Origin: Mesorhizobium sp. AR07
GTDB taxonomy: Bacteria; Pseudomonadota; Alphaproteobacteria; Rhizobiales; Rhizobiaceae
NCBI RefSeq assembly: GCF_024746815.1
Contig: NZ_CP080525.1
Span: 6,504,501 to 6,568,500 of the forward strand
Reading direction: 5' to 3'
DNA: 64,000 bases
Below are positions 28,606-36,076 of the stretch, piece after piece. Position 1 is the first letter of the stretch, and the number at the start of each line of letters is the position of its first letter. A model generated the notes under the pieces. The model was not told the origin of the DNA. It saw only the letters and a program-made list of their open reading frames with translations, and did not search any database. The position numbers and the translations under genes were made by a program.

Positions 28606-30240
28606 ATGGGGATCGCTAAGATGGCTGCTTCCGAAACGATCCTCAGCGTCAAGGACCTGCGCGTCCGCTTCCGCACGCTCGACGGCGCGGTCGAGGCGGT
28701 GAAGGGCATCAACATCCATGTCAATGCGGGCGAGACCGTTGCCGTGGTCGGCGAATCCGGATCCGGCAAGAGCCAGACGATGATGGCGGCGATGAGCCTG
28801 CTGGCATCGAATGGCGAAGCCACCGGCAGCGTCGACTATCGCGGCCGCAACCTGCTGACACTGAGCAAATCCGAGCTCAACAAGGTCCGCGGCGCCAAGA
28901 TCAGCATGATCTTCCAGGAGCCGATGACCTCGCTCGATCCGCTGTATTCGATCGGCAACCAGCTGATCGAGCCGATCCGCCGGCATCGCGGCCTGAGTGC
29001 CGCCGAGGCACGCGAAGAGGCGCTCAAGTTGCTGCGGCTTGTGCATATTCCAGATCCGGAACGGCGGATGAAATCCTATCCGCACGAGATGTCCGGCGGC
29101 CAGCGCCAGCGCGTCATGATCGCCATGGCGCTCGCCAACGACCCCGACATCCTGATCGCAGACGAGCCGACGACGGCGCTCGACGTGACCATTCAGGCGC
29201 AGATCCTGATGCTTCTGGCAGAATTGCAGCGCAAGCTCGGCATGGCGATCGTCTTCATCACCCACGATCTCGGTATCGTGCGGCGCTTCGCCGACCGGGT
29301 CTATGTCATGCGCCAGGGCGAGGTCGTCGAGGAGGGCGAGGCGGAAGCCATCTTCGTCAACCCACGGCATGCCTATACGAAAATGCTCTTGGCGGCCGAG
29401 CCGACGGGAACCAAGGCGCCACCGCCCGCCAATGCCCCGGTGCTGCTCGAAGGCAAGAATGTCGAAGTGACGTTCAGGATCGGCGGCGGCTTTCTCGCCG
29501 GCGAGCCGCTGATGCTGCGTGCCGTCGACCACATTTCGATCCGGCTGCAACGCAACCAGACCATCGGCATCGTCGGCGAATCCGGCTCGGGCAAATCGAC
29601 ACTTGGCCGCGCGCTGCTGCGGCTGTTGCCGAGCGACGGCCTCATTCGTTTCGGCGATCGCGACATTTCCCAGGCTGATCGACAGGCGATGCGGCCGCTG
29701 CGGCGCGAGATGCAGCTCGTCTTCCAGGATCCGTTCGGCTCGCTGTCGCCGCGCATGACCGTCGGCCAGGTCATCACCGAAGGGCTGCTGGTGCATGAAC
29801 CGAACCTTTCGGGCAAGCAGCGCGATCAGCGCGCGGTCGAAGCCCTGCGCGAAGTCGGCCTCGATCCCAACGCGCGCAACCGCTACCCGCACGAATTCTC
29901 CGGCGGGCAACGCCAGCGCATCGCCATCGCGCGAGCTATGATCCTGAAGCCCAAGCTGGTGGTGCTGGACGAGCCGACCTCGGCGCTTGACCGTTCGGTG
30001 CAGAAACAGATCGTCGAACTGCTGCGCAAGCTGCAGGCCGACAACGAACTGTCCTACCTCTTCATCAGCCACGATCTGACGGTCGTGCGCGCCATGGCCG
30101 ACTACATCATCGTCATGAAGCAGGGCAAGATCGTCGAGGAGGGGCAGACCGAGGCGATCTTCAGCAATCCACAGCACGCTTACACGCAGACGCTGATGGC
30201 AGCGGCGATCGATGTCACGCGGTTTCGGTTGAGCGCGTGA
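28606..30240 (+). CDS. Fused oligopeptide ABC transporter ATPase (OppD-OppF type)
   Basis: 544 residues with two ABC ATPase halves in one chain. Walker A GESGSGKS is at about residues 49-56 and again at about 324-331; signature SGGQRQR is at 163-169 and 432-438. In most bacteria the two halves are separate OppD and OppF; rhizobia often have the fusion. ATG 28606 and ATG 28621 are both plausible starts; the second has GGGG ten bases upstream. It energises peptide import with OppB/OppC. It is the last gene of the operon; no terminator is seen before the toxin gene promoter. Confidence 0.92.
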   Translation: MGIAKMAASETILSVKDLRVRFRTLDGAVEAVKGINIHVNAGETVAVVGESGSGKSQTMMAAMSLLASNGEATGSVDYRGRNLLTLSKSELNKVRGAKISMIFQEPMTSLDPLYSIGNQLIEPIRRHRGLSAAEAREEALKLLRLVHIPDPERRMKSYPHEMSGGQRQRVMIAMALANDPDILIADEPTTALDVTIQAQILMLLAELQRKLGMAIVFITHDLGIVRRFADRVYVMRQGEVVEEGEAEAIFVNPRHAYTKMLLAAEPTGTKAPPPANAPVLLEGKNVEVTFRIGGGFLAGEPLMLRAVDHISIRLQRNQTIGIVGESGSGKSTLGRALLRLLPSDGLIRFGDRDISQADRQAMRPLRREMQLVFQDPFGSLSPRMTVGQVITEGLLVHEPNLSGKQRDQRAVEALREVGLDPNARNRYPHEFSGGQRQRIAIARAMILKPKLVVLDEPTSALDRSVQKQIVELLRKLQADNELSYLFISHDLTVVRAMADYIIVMKQGKIVEEGQTEAIFSNPQHAYTQTLMAAAIDVTRFRLSA

Positions 30241-30276
30241 TGGCGTACTCCATTTCGTGATTTCTTGTTGATTGAA

Positions 30277-30301
30277 ATATCTCAATATGAGATATTGAGA
30301 T
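30277..30301. promoter_or_regulatory. Overlapping inverted repeats at the toxin gene start (candidate autoregulatory operator)
   Basis: A 10-bp perfect dyad: ATCTCAATAT (30279-30288), spacer GAG, ATATTGAGAT (30292-30301). An overlapping 8-bp dyad: ATATCTCA (30277-30284), spacer ATA, TGAGATAT (30288-30295). Together they place several copies of a CTCA-type half-site in alternating orientation right against the GTG at 30302. The XRE antitoxin encoded downstream is the natural candidate to bind. Confidence 0.7.
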
Positions 30302-30550
30302 GTGAAGCAGGTCATTTACCTCGCGGCCGCAATCAAATCGCTTCGCAAGCACCAATCCGATGCCGCCCGCATCGTTGCCAAGATCGCGATCTATGCTGAA
30401 ACCCCGGAAGCCATGGCTAACAACATCAAGAAGCTGGTCGGTTCCGACGAAATGCGGCTGCGGGTCGGCGATTACCGCATCATCTTCACCGAAACCGAAA
30501 ATGAGATCATTGTAAGCAGGATCGGGCCGCGCGGCTCCATCTACGAATAG
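30302..30550 (+). CDS. RelE/ParE-family toxin
   Basis: 82 residues with the compact RelE/HigB-like fold pattern: MKQVIYLAAAIKSLRKH helix, then ...KLVGSDEMRLRVGDYRIIFTETE and a final strand ending IGPRGSIYE. RVGDYRIIF is the conserved core strand of RelE toxins. Such toxins inhibit translation by mRNA cleavage. GTG is used as start; the ATG two bases upstream is out of frame and meets a stop at once. The antitoxin gene follows after 8 bp. The toxin-first order is as in higBA-type pairs. Confidence 0.85.
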   Translation: MKQVIYLAAAIKSLRKHQSDAARIVAKIAIYAETPEAMANNIKKLVGSDEMRLRVGDYRIIFTETENEIIVSRIGPRGSIYE

Positions 30551-30558
30551 GAGCGACA

Positions 30559-30918
30559 GTGAGCATTCACTATTTCACCACGCCCAAGGGTGACGAGATG
30601 GCTGTCCTGCCGCGCGCTGAGCTCAATGCGCTACAGGATCGTGCCGCCCGTGCCCGTGAGGTGGCGAGTTACAGGGCCGGCGAGGCGCCTGGCTTCACCG
30701 CTGAGGAGGCACTAGCCTTCGCCAATGCAGTGTCGCCGCTCGCTTTCTGGAGAGCCAGGAAAGGAAGGACGCAGGCGGCGCTAGCCTCGGAAGTCGGCAT
30801 TTCACAAAACATGCTTTCGGCGGTTGAAAACGGCAAGCGGGGTGGGGATGTCGGCCTGTGGCTGCGGCTGTCGCGCGCGCTTGACGTACCGGTCGATCAA
30901 TTGGTTGACGAAGACTGA
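30559..30918 (+). CDS. XRE-family HTH antitoxin
   Basis: 119 residues. The C-terminal half is a Cro/C1-type helix-turn-helix (about residues 70-115: GRTQAALASEVGISQNMLSAVENGKRGGDVGLWLRLSRAL-type). The N-terminal part (about residues 1-60) likely wraps the toxin. GTG at 30559 is preceded by AGGAGC. It neutralises the RelE-type toxin and probably represses the pair through the dyads at 30277-30301. The pair stands alone between the opp operon and a lipoprotein gene, suggesting accessory gain. Confidence 0.88.
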   Translation: MSIHYFTTPKGDEMAVLPRAELNALQDRAARAREVASYRAGEAPGFTAEEALAFANAVSPLAFWRARKGRTQAALASEVGISQNMLSAVENGKRGGDVGLWLRLSRALDVPVDQLVDED

Positions 30919-30951
30919 GACGATCTGCTCACGCGCTTAATGAAGCGCTAT

Positions 30952-31293
30952 TTATTTTGGCGACGTCGAGCATCTGCGCGCTCTCGCCGCGACAAGAGCC
31001 TCTTCCTGCTGCTTCAGCCGGTCGATCCTGGCCGTTTCACGCTCGGCGACCGCGCCCTTCACCCGCGAGCCGCCCAGCAGCCAGCGCGGAATACTGGTGT
31101 TCGCCACCTTGCCGCGAGTGATTGCGGTTTGCGAGATGTCGCGGGCGATGCCTCCCATAGCGCTGTTGAGTTCCGTGCAGGTCATCGAGTCGTATTTCGC
31201 CGGATCGACGGTTCTGCCGATCGATGAACAGCCGGCGAGAAACAGCGCAATCGCGAGAACCGGTCGCGAGGCTGCCGTTGAATTCAAATTCAT
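30952..31293 (-). CDS. Small predicted lipoprotein
   Basis: 113 residues. An N-terminal signal with lipobox LFLAGCSS gives lipidation at about Cys22. The mature part contains DSMTCTELNSAMGGIARDISQ and a charged helix near the C-terminus (ERETARIDRLKQQEEALVAARARR), likely coiled coil. The YDSMTCTEL-type block, with one Cys, resembles short uncharacterised lipoproteins of rhizobia. ATG at 31293 has GGGGTGCGGAT upstream. Function unknown; no operon partner. Confidence 0.75.
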   Translation of the reverse strand: MNLNSTAASRPVLAIALFLAGCSSIGRTVDPAKYDSMTCTELNSAMGGIARDISQTAITRGKVANTSIPRWLLGGSRVKGAVAERETARIDRLKQQEEALVAARARRCSTSPK

Positions 31294-31526
31294 ATCCGCA
31301 CCCCGGCATCGCCAGTTTCACTGGCTCTATCTTATGCATCAAACTACCTAGATGCCGACGGCCATCTTCGTCAAAGTTTCCGATCGCCACGGAACCCATC
31401 GCTGAGCCGAGCCCATGGCCGCATTAACGCACGCGGATTCCTGCAATGCAGGAACGTTCTGGGGGTCATCACTGCTAGCTAAACGGAGAGCGCCCGTCTC
31501 GGTTGATGCCGGTGCCGGTTAACGCT
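31294..31526. other. Spacer without recognisable gene
   Basis: No open frame here has coding character on either strand, and I see no RNA gene. The interval separates two minus-strand genes and should hold the promoter of the small lipoprotein gene; I could not place -35/-10 boxes with confidence. Confidence 0.5.
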
Positions 31527-31550
31527 GGCCCGACTCCCAAGAGCCGGGCC
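31527..31550 (-). terminator. Possible terminator hairpin after the His-rich peptide gene
   Basis: GGCCCG (31527-31532) pairs with CGGGCC (31545-31550), and the inner CTC/GAG bases can extend the stem across one mismatch. It lies 13 bp past the stop of the minus-strand His-rich gene. There is no T-run on the minus strand, so any termination would need Rho or be weak. Confidence 0.35.
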
Positions 31551-31562
31551 GACGGTCGGTGA

Positions 31563-31847
31563 TCAGTAACCGTTGTTTTCGATCACCACGGGGTGGTTCC
31601 GATGGTGGTGGGTGGAGGCGGAGCGTGTCACGACGACCGTGTCTCCACGATGATGACGGCGCCCCTGGTCATAGAACGCAACCGCGCCGTGGTGACGGTG
31701 GTGCAAGCGCTGGCCGTCCTCGTTGATGATCCTGACGTTGTCGTGGTGTCGATGGTGAGTTCTGATAACGACGTCGGCCTCGGCTGCCGACGCTATAGCC
31801 GGCAATCCCATGGAAAGCGCCAACGCGCACATGATCATTGTTTTCAT
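31563..31847 (-). CDS. Small secreted histidine-rich protein
   Basis: 94 residues with a clear signal peptide (MKTMIMCALALSMGLPAIASAA, cleavage near ASA-AEA). The mature peptide of about 72 residues is packed with histidine pairs and triplets: THHRHHDN, RLHHRHHGA, RRHHRGD, STHHHRNHP. This composition suggests divalent metal (Zn, Ni, Cu) binding in the periplasm, but no known family is recognised. ATG at 31847 has TGGAG seven to eight bases upstream, which decides against longer in-frame starts. A candidate EcfG-type promoter lies 40 bp upstream (31888-31912). Confidence 0.7.
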   Translation of the reverse strand: MKTMIMCALALSMGLPAIASAAEADVVIRTHHRHHDNVRIINEDGQRLHHRHHGAVAFYDQGRRHHRGDTVVVTRSASTHHHRNHPVVIENNGY

Positions 31848-31887
31848 TGCAGTTTCTCCATTTCCTTTTTTAGCCCTTCGTTGGGAT

Positions 31888-31912
31888 AACTGCCCATGGT
31901 CTCTTTGGTTCC
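31888..31912 (-). promoter_or_regulatory. Candidate EcfG (general stress) sigma-factor promoter for the His-rich gene
   Basis: On the minus strand, GGAAC (31912-31908) and GTT (31890-31888) are separated by 17 bases, matching the alphaproteobacterial general-stress pattern GGAAC-N16/17-(C)GTT except that A, not C, precedes GTT. The spacing to ATG 31847 gives a short 5' UTR of about 30-35 nt. Confidence 0.45.
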
Positions 31913-32325
31913 GGTCTTCCCAAAGGCCAGCCCGAACACTTACGGCAAGTCGAAGAACGAGCGATCGCACCGCCTAGGGCTGGGAAGGGGCTGCCTCTCG
32001 CTGATGGTGCTTGCAAAGAACGATGTGTCTCGACGGGGCGATAGGCGCGACGCGAGTTCTGCTCTTCGCCTTTGTCTAGATGGTATCAGTCGAAGCGGAC
32101 ACTGCCAAAGCGCCGCGGGCTTTCGGCCGAAGATCGATACGATGGCAGGAAGATCATTGCTCCTGTGCCATTCAAGGCACTGCGTAGCGCTCTCAAGCTC
32201 ATTGGCGATGGATATGCGAGTCACGGGACAACGGCTCTCAGCCGGTGTCATCTGGGAAGCCGCTCATCTCGCCATTGTTTCAGGTGGAGCGCCAAAGTCG
32301 GGATGCGCTAACACGTTGTTTTTTC
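31913..32325. other. Gene-poor spacer next to tRNA-Pro
   Basis: About 410 bp with no supported gene. A plus-strand frame through 31896-32405 runs straight into the tRNA gene and lacks a Shine-Dalgarno or any recognisable domain. A minus-strand frame of about 100 codons at 31940-32251 is also unrecognised. It may be a decayed remnant beside the tRNA; I cannot name a source. Confidence 0.5.
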
Positions 32326-32402
32326 TGGTCGGAGTGGCAGGATTTGAACCTGCGACCCCCTCGTCCCGAACGAGGTGCGCTACCAGGCTGCGCTACACTC
32401 CG
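32326..32402 (-). tRNA. tRNA-Pro (anticodon CGG)
   Basis: Folds as a full cloverleaf on the minus strand: acceptor stem CGGAGTG/CACTCCG, D-arm GCGC...GCGC, anticodon stem CCTCG/CGAGG with loop TTCGGGA (anticodon CGG at 32368-32366), T-arm GCAGG TTCAAAT CCTGC, and an encoded 3' ACCA. 77 nt including CCA. Confidence 0.96.
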
Positions 32403-32617
32403 TGACCAGACGCGGGCTTATAGCCGCCGCACTTCGTTCCTGCAAGCGGCAATGGCAGCACTTCTGTCGCATTTCGTCCGCTTTCGTCGGGCATTCCCGG
32501 AAAGTCCGGATTTCCACCTCGGAAGATTTGCACTCCGGGATAAACCTGGCTTAAAGCCTTGTGTGCTAAGCCGCTGCCTCGATAGATCGTATTTCTGCCG
32601 CCTGGAGCCCTGTTGTC

Positions 32618-34138
32618 TTGCCCCCAAAAATCGTTGGTGAAGCCCGGCCCAACAGCTTCGAATTCGAAACCGAGGCGCTGATCAAGGCGTCCGGCTTTCG
32701 CGAGTATGATGCCCGCTGGTGGTTCGGCCATCCGGGCTCGGCGCAACCGCCGGAGCTCAATCTGATCGGCGTTCAGGCGCTTGGCATGGGGCTCGGCACG
32801 CTGATCCGCCACCTTGGCGCCGGGCCCGATATCGTCACCGGGCACGACTTCCGTTCCTATTCGCTGTCGATCAAGCTGGCGCTGGTGTCCGGGCTGATGG
32901 CCGTCGGTGCAAAGGTGAGGGACATCGGCCTGGCCTTGTCGCCGATGGCCTATTTCGCTCAGTTTGCGCTGGATACGCCGTCCGTCGCCATGGTCACCGC
33001 CTCGCACAATGAGAATGGCTGGACCGGCGTAAAAATGGGCGCGGCGCGGCCGCTGACCTTCGGTCCGGAAGAGATGAGCACGCTGAAAGCGATCGTGCTG
33101 GCCGGCGATTTTGATCTTATCGGCGGCGGTTCCTATGATTTCATCCGCGATTTTCGCGCCACCTATCTCGACGATGTGACCCGCGACAAGCGCATCGCGA
33201 GAAAGCTGAAGGTGGTCGCCGCCTGCGGCAATGGAACCGCCGGCGCTTTCGCGCCGGAAGCGCTGGAACGCATCGGCTGCGAGGTCATCCCGCTCGACGT
33301 CGAGCTTGATCATACTTTCCCGCGCTACAACCCCAATCCGGAAGACATGCAAATGCTGCATGCCATCAGGGACAAGGTGCTCGAAACCGGCGCCGATGTC
33401 GGGTTGGGCTTCGACGGCGATGGCGACCGTTGCGGCGTCGTCGACAATGAGGGCAACGAGATCTTCGCCGACAAGGTCGGCGTCATGCTCGCGCGCGATA
33501 TTTCTCTGCTGCATCCCGGCTCGACCTTTGTCGTCGACGTCAAGTCGACCGGCCTGTTCAACACCGACAGTGTGCTGCGCGCCAATGGCGCCGTCACCGA
33601 TTACTGGAAGACCGGCCACTCCTACATCAAGCGCCGCGTTGCCGAGCTCGGCGCAGTCGCCGGCTTCGAAAAGTCAGGCCATTTCTTCTTCAATCCGCCG
33701 ATCGGGCGCGGCTACGACGACGGGCTGGTCACCGCCATCGCCATCTGCCAGATGCTGGATCGCAGCCCCGGCAGTTCGATGGCTGATCTCTACCGCGCCC
33801 TGCCGCTGACTTTCGGCACGCCGACCATGTCGCCGCACTGCGCGGACGATGTGAAGTATGGCGTGGTCGAGCGGGTGGTTGCCGATTTTCAGGCCATGCA
33901 ACGCGATGGCGCCAGCATCGCCGGCCAGAAGATCGTCGATCTGATCACCGTCAACGGCGTGCGCGTCGTTGCCGAGGACGGCACCTGGGGGCTGGTGCGC
34001 GCCTCGTCGAACAAGCCGGAGCTTGTCGTGGTCGTCGAAAGCCCGGTGTCGTCGGATCGCCGCCGGCAGATGTTCGACGCCGTCGACGCGGTGCTGCGCC
34101 GCAGCCCGGAAGTCGGCGCCTACAACCAGACTTTCTAA
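32618..34138 (+). CDS. manB: Phosphomannomutase/phosphoglucomutase (ManB/AlgC-like)
   Basis: 506-residue phosphohexomutase of the PMM/PGM type. It has FREYDARWWFG near the N-terminus, the phosphoserine loop VTASHNENGWTGVKMG, metal loop GFDGDGDRCGVVD and sugar loop FEKSGHFFF. It should interconvert mannose-6-phosphate and mannose-1-phosphate, feeding GDP-mannose synthesis by the fused enzyme at 36077. The start appears to be TTG at 32618 with GGAG about eleven bases upstream; no in-frame ATG precedes the conserved region. Its stop overlaps the converging NmrA-like gene by 4 bp. It resembles rhizobial NoeK/ManB proteins. Confidence 0.9.
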   Translation: MPPKIVGEARPNSFEFETEALIKASGFREYDARWWFGHPGSAQPPELNLIGVQALGMGLGTLIRHLGAGPDIVTGHDFRSYSLSIKLALVSGLMAVGAKVRDIGLALSPMAYFAQFALDTPSVAMVTASHNENGWTGVKMGAARPLTFGPEEMSTLKAIVLAGDFDLIGGGSYDFIRDFRATYLDDVTRDKRIARKLKVVAACGNGTAGAFAPEALERIGCEVIPLDVELDHTFPRYNPNPEDMQMLHAIRDKVLETGADVGLGFDGDGDRCGVVDNEGNEIFADKVGVMLARDISLLHPGSTFVVDVKSTGLFNTDSVLRANGAVTDYWKTGHSYIKRRVAELGAVAGFEKSGHFFFNPPIGRGYDDGLVTAIAICQMLDRSPGSSMADLYRALPLTFGTPTMSPHCADDVKYGVVERVVADFQAMQRDGASIAGQKIVDLITVNGVRVVAEDGTWGLVRASSNKPELVVVVESPVSSDRRRQMFDAVDAVLRRSPEVGAYNQTF

Positions 34139-35025
34139 CGGCCAGTCGCCGAAGCTGTCTGCAGGGTGCTCCAGTCGAACGCTCGCGCCCAGTCGGCAAA
34201 ATTGTGCCAGCCGACCTCCGGGAATTCCTTGCGTAAGGCGGCGATATCGGCATCGTAGCCGACGCGGTCGAACCATTCGAACATCAGGGCCGCATCCTCG
34301 CTTTGCTGGCGAGCCACGGCAATTGGGATTTCCTGATAGCCAATCGGACGGCCGATGGCCTCGGACAGGATTTTCGCCTGCGCTTCGCCTGACAATTCGT
34401 CGCCTGCGAAATCGAAGCGCTTGCCGAACACCTGGTCTCGCCGCTCGGCCAAGGCGGCAACGAAGCCCCCGATGTCGGCCAGGGAGACCAGTTGGAGGAC
34501 GCGTTTGGGAGGCATCGCGAAGGCATAGGTGCCCTGGCTGAGTGCGCCGATCGACCACGGCGCCGCGACATTCTCCATGAACGCGACCGGAGCGCTGATC
34601 GTGTAGGGGATGCCCAGCCCCGCAACATGTTTCTCGACGAGATATTTGCTTTCGAAATGCGGGATGCCGGTCTTCTTGTCAGCGTCGGCAACGGATGAAT
34701 AGATCAGGTGTCCGACGCCGGCAGCCTTGGCCGCATCGGCGGCGATGATCCCCTGACGGGTTTCCTCCTGCAGGCCAACTTCATAGCTGTTGCCCATCAG
34801 GAACATGGTGTCGACGTCTTTTGCGGCCCTCACGACGGAGGCTGCATCAGCGAGATCGCCGGCCACGATATCGGCGCCCGCGGAGGCCAGTTGCCGCGCA
34901 GCCTCACTGTCCGGCTTGCGCGTCAGTGCCTTGACGCGATGTCCTCTCGACAACAGGGCGCGCGCAACCGCGCCGCCTTGCTGGCCCGTAGCGCCGGTCA
35001 CCAGAATGCTTCGTTTGCTGGTCAT
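34135..35025 (-). CDS. NmrA-like NAD(P)-binding reductase/sensor
   Basis: 296-residue atypical short-chain dehydrogenase of the NmrA/HSCARG type. The Rossmann glycine motif VTGATGQQGGAVARAL is at the N-terminus, with KALTRKPDSEAA (NADP-type Arg) next, and there is no Tyr-x3-Lys catalytic pair of classical SDRs. Such proteins are quinone reductase-like (QorB) or redox sensors. ATG 35025 has AAGGAG nine bases upstream. Divergent from a LysR regulator with a 100-bp shared promoter region that holds a TTGG-N11-CCAA dyad, which suggests the LysR protein controls it. Confidence 0.87.
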   Translation of the reverse strand: MTSKRSILVTGATGQQGGAVARALLSRGHRVKALTRKPDSEAARQLASAGADIVAGDLADAASVVRAAKDVDTMFLMGNSYEVGLQEETRQGIIAADAAKAAGVGHLIYSSVADADKKTGIPHFESKYLVEKHVAGLGIPYTISAPVAFMENVAAPWSIGALSQGTYAFAMPPKRVLQLVSLADIGGFVAALAERRDQVFGKRFDFAGDELSGEAQAKILSEAIGRPIGYQEIPIAVARQQSEDAALMFEWFDRVGYDADIAALRKEFPEVGWHNFADWARAFDWSTLQTASATGR

Positions 35026-35095
35026 GGTGTCTGCTCCTTCTTGTTTGGCTGGAGCAAAGTTAGGACCTTTCACATTGATGCATAATTGGCTATAG

Positions 35096-35114
35096 TTGGA
35101 AAATATCGTCCCAA
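35096..35114. promoter_or_regulatory. LysR-type T-N11-A box between the NmrA-like and LysR genes
   Basis: TTGG (35096-35099) and CCAA (35111-35114) form an inverted repeat with exactly 11 bases between, the classic LysR-type pattern. A further TTGG at 35117-35120 adds a second symmetric pair with CCAA. It lies in the divergent spacer 12 bp before the LysR ATG. Confidence 0.5.
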
Positions 35115-35125
35115 TTTTGGAAACA

Positions 35126-36025
35126 ATGCTCGACCTCAACGATATCGTCGTGTTTGCTCGCGTCGTCGAAGCCGGCAGCTTCACGGCTGCCGCGCGCCTG
35201 CTGGCCATGCCCAAGACCACCGTCAGCCGCCGCATTGCCGCGCTCGAGCGCGAGGTCGGCGTCCGTCTGCTGCAGCGCACGACACGCAGCCTCAACATGA
35301 CGGCTGCCGGGCGTCTCTACTATGAGCAGAGCAGCCAGGGGCTGCGCACCATCGAGGAGGCAAATCTGCGCCTCGCGGAGGCGAGGGCGGAGCCGTCAGG
35401 CACAATACGCATTTCGGGCCCGGTCGGCTTTGGCGGCCATTTTCTCATCCGCACCGTGATCGACCTTCTCGCACTCTATCCGAAAACCAATGTCGAGCTC
35501 CGCCTTACCGACGACAGACTCAACCTGGTCGAGGACGGTATAGACCTCGCTTTCCGCACCGGGATCCTTCAGGATTCGACGCTGATCGCCCGCAAGCTCG
35601 GCTCCACGCACAGGCTACTCTGCGCCAGCCCGGACTATCTCGCCCGGCACGGCACACCGGAAAGCCCGGCGGACCTCACGCACCATCAATGCGTCATCGC
35701 AGGCCCTTCGGCCTCAGGCGTTCATTGGCTGCTGGCCGGGCCTCGCGGCCAGGAAACGGTCGTGGTGGCCGGGCGCTTTGCCGCCAATGAAATGCAGGCG
35801 GTCGTTGCCGCCGCGCTCGCCGGCTTCGGCATCGCCCAGTTGCCCCAGGCGATCGCCGAAGGGCTGATCAATGACGGGCGGCTGCTGCGCGTTCTCGGGG
35901 ACTACACGACACCGGCCGGCGGCTTGCATGTCGTCTATCCGAACAGCCGCCACCTCTCGCCTCTGGTCAGGGCATTCATCGAGCTTGCATCCGAGCGCAT
36001 TTCCAATGGGATTAACACCGCTTAA
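35126..36025 (+). CDS. LysR-family transcriptional regulator
   Basis: 299 residues. The N-terminal winged helix (residues 1-60: FARVVEAGSFTAAARLLAMPKTTVSRRIAALE-type) and the LysR substrate-binding domain are complete. The MPKTTVSRRIA recognition helix and SGTIRISGPVGFG domain linker place it in the CrgA/AaeR-like group of short-ligand LysR regulators. ATG 35126 is preferred over an in-frame TTG at 35096, because the latter would put the likely operator inside the gene. Divergent from the NmrA-like gene, which is its probable target. Confidence 0.92.
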   Translation: MLDLNDIVVFARVVEAGSFTAAARLLAMPKTTVSRRIAALEREVGVRLLQRTTRSLNMTAAGRLYYEQSSQGLRTIEEANLRLAEARAEPSGTIRISGPVGFGGHFLIRTVIDLLALYPKTNVELRLTDDRLNLVEDGIDLAFRTGILQDSTLIARKLGSTHRLLCASPDYLARHGTPESPADLTHHQCVIAGPSASGVHWLLAGPRGQETVVVAGRFAANEMQAVVAAALAGFGIAQLPQAIAEGLINDGRLLRVLGDYTTPAGGLHVVYPNSRHLSPLVRAFIELASERISNGINTA

Positions 36026-36076
36026 GGCTTGTGTGGTAGCAACCGGCCAACACTACCTTGTGAGCGCGAGACCCGA

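Noticed and set aside
32326..32402. tRNA-Pro as attachment site of an integrated island
   Set aside because: No second copy of the tRNA 3' end and no integrase gene were seen in the window.
31896..32405. 170-codon plus-strand frame before the phosphomannomutase gene
   Set aside because: It reads through the complete tRNA-Pro gene, lacks a ribosome-binding site and has no domain.
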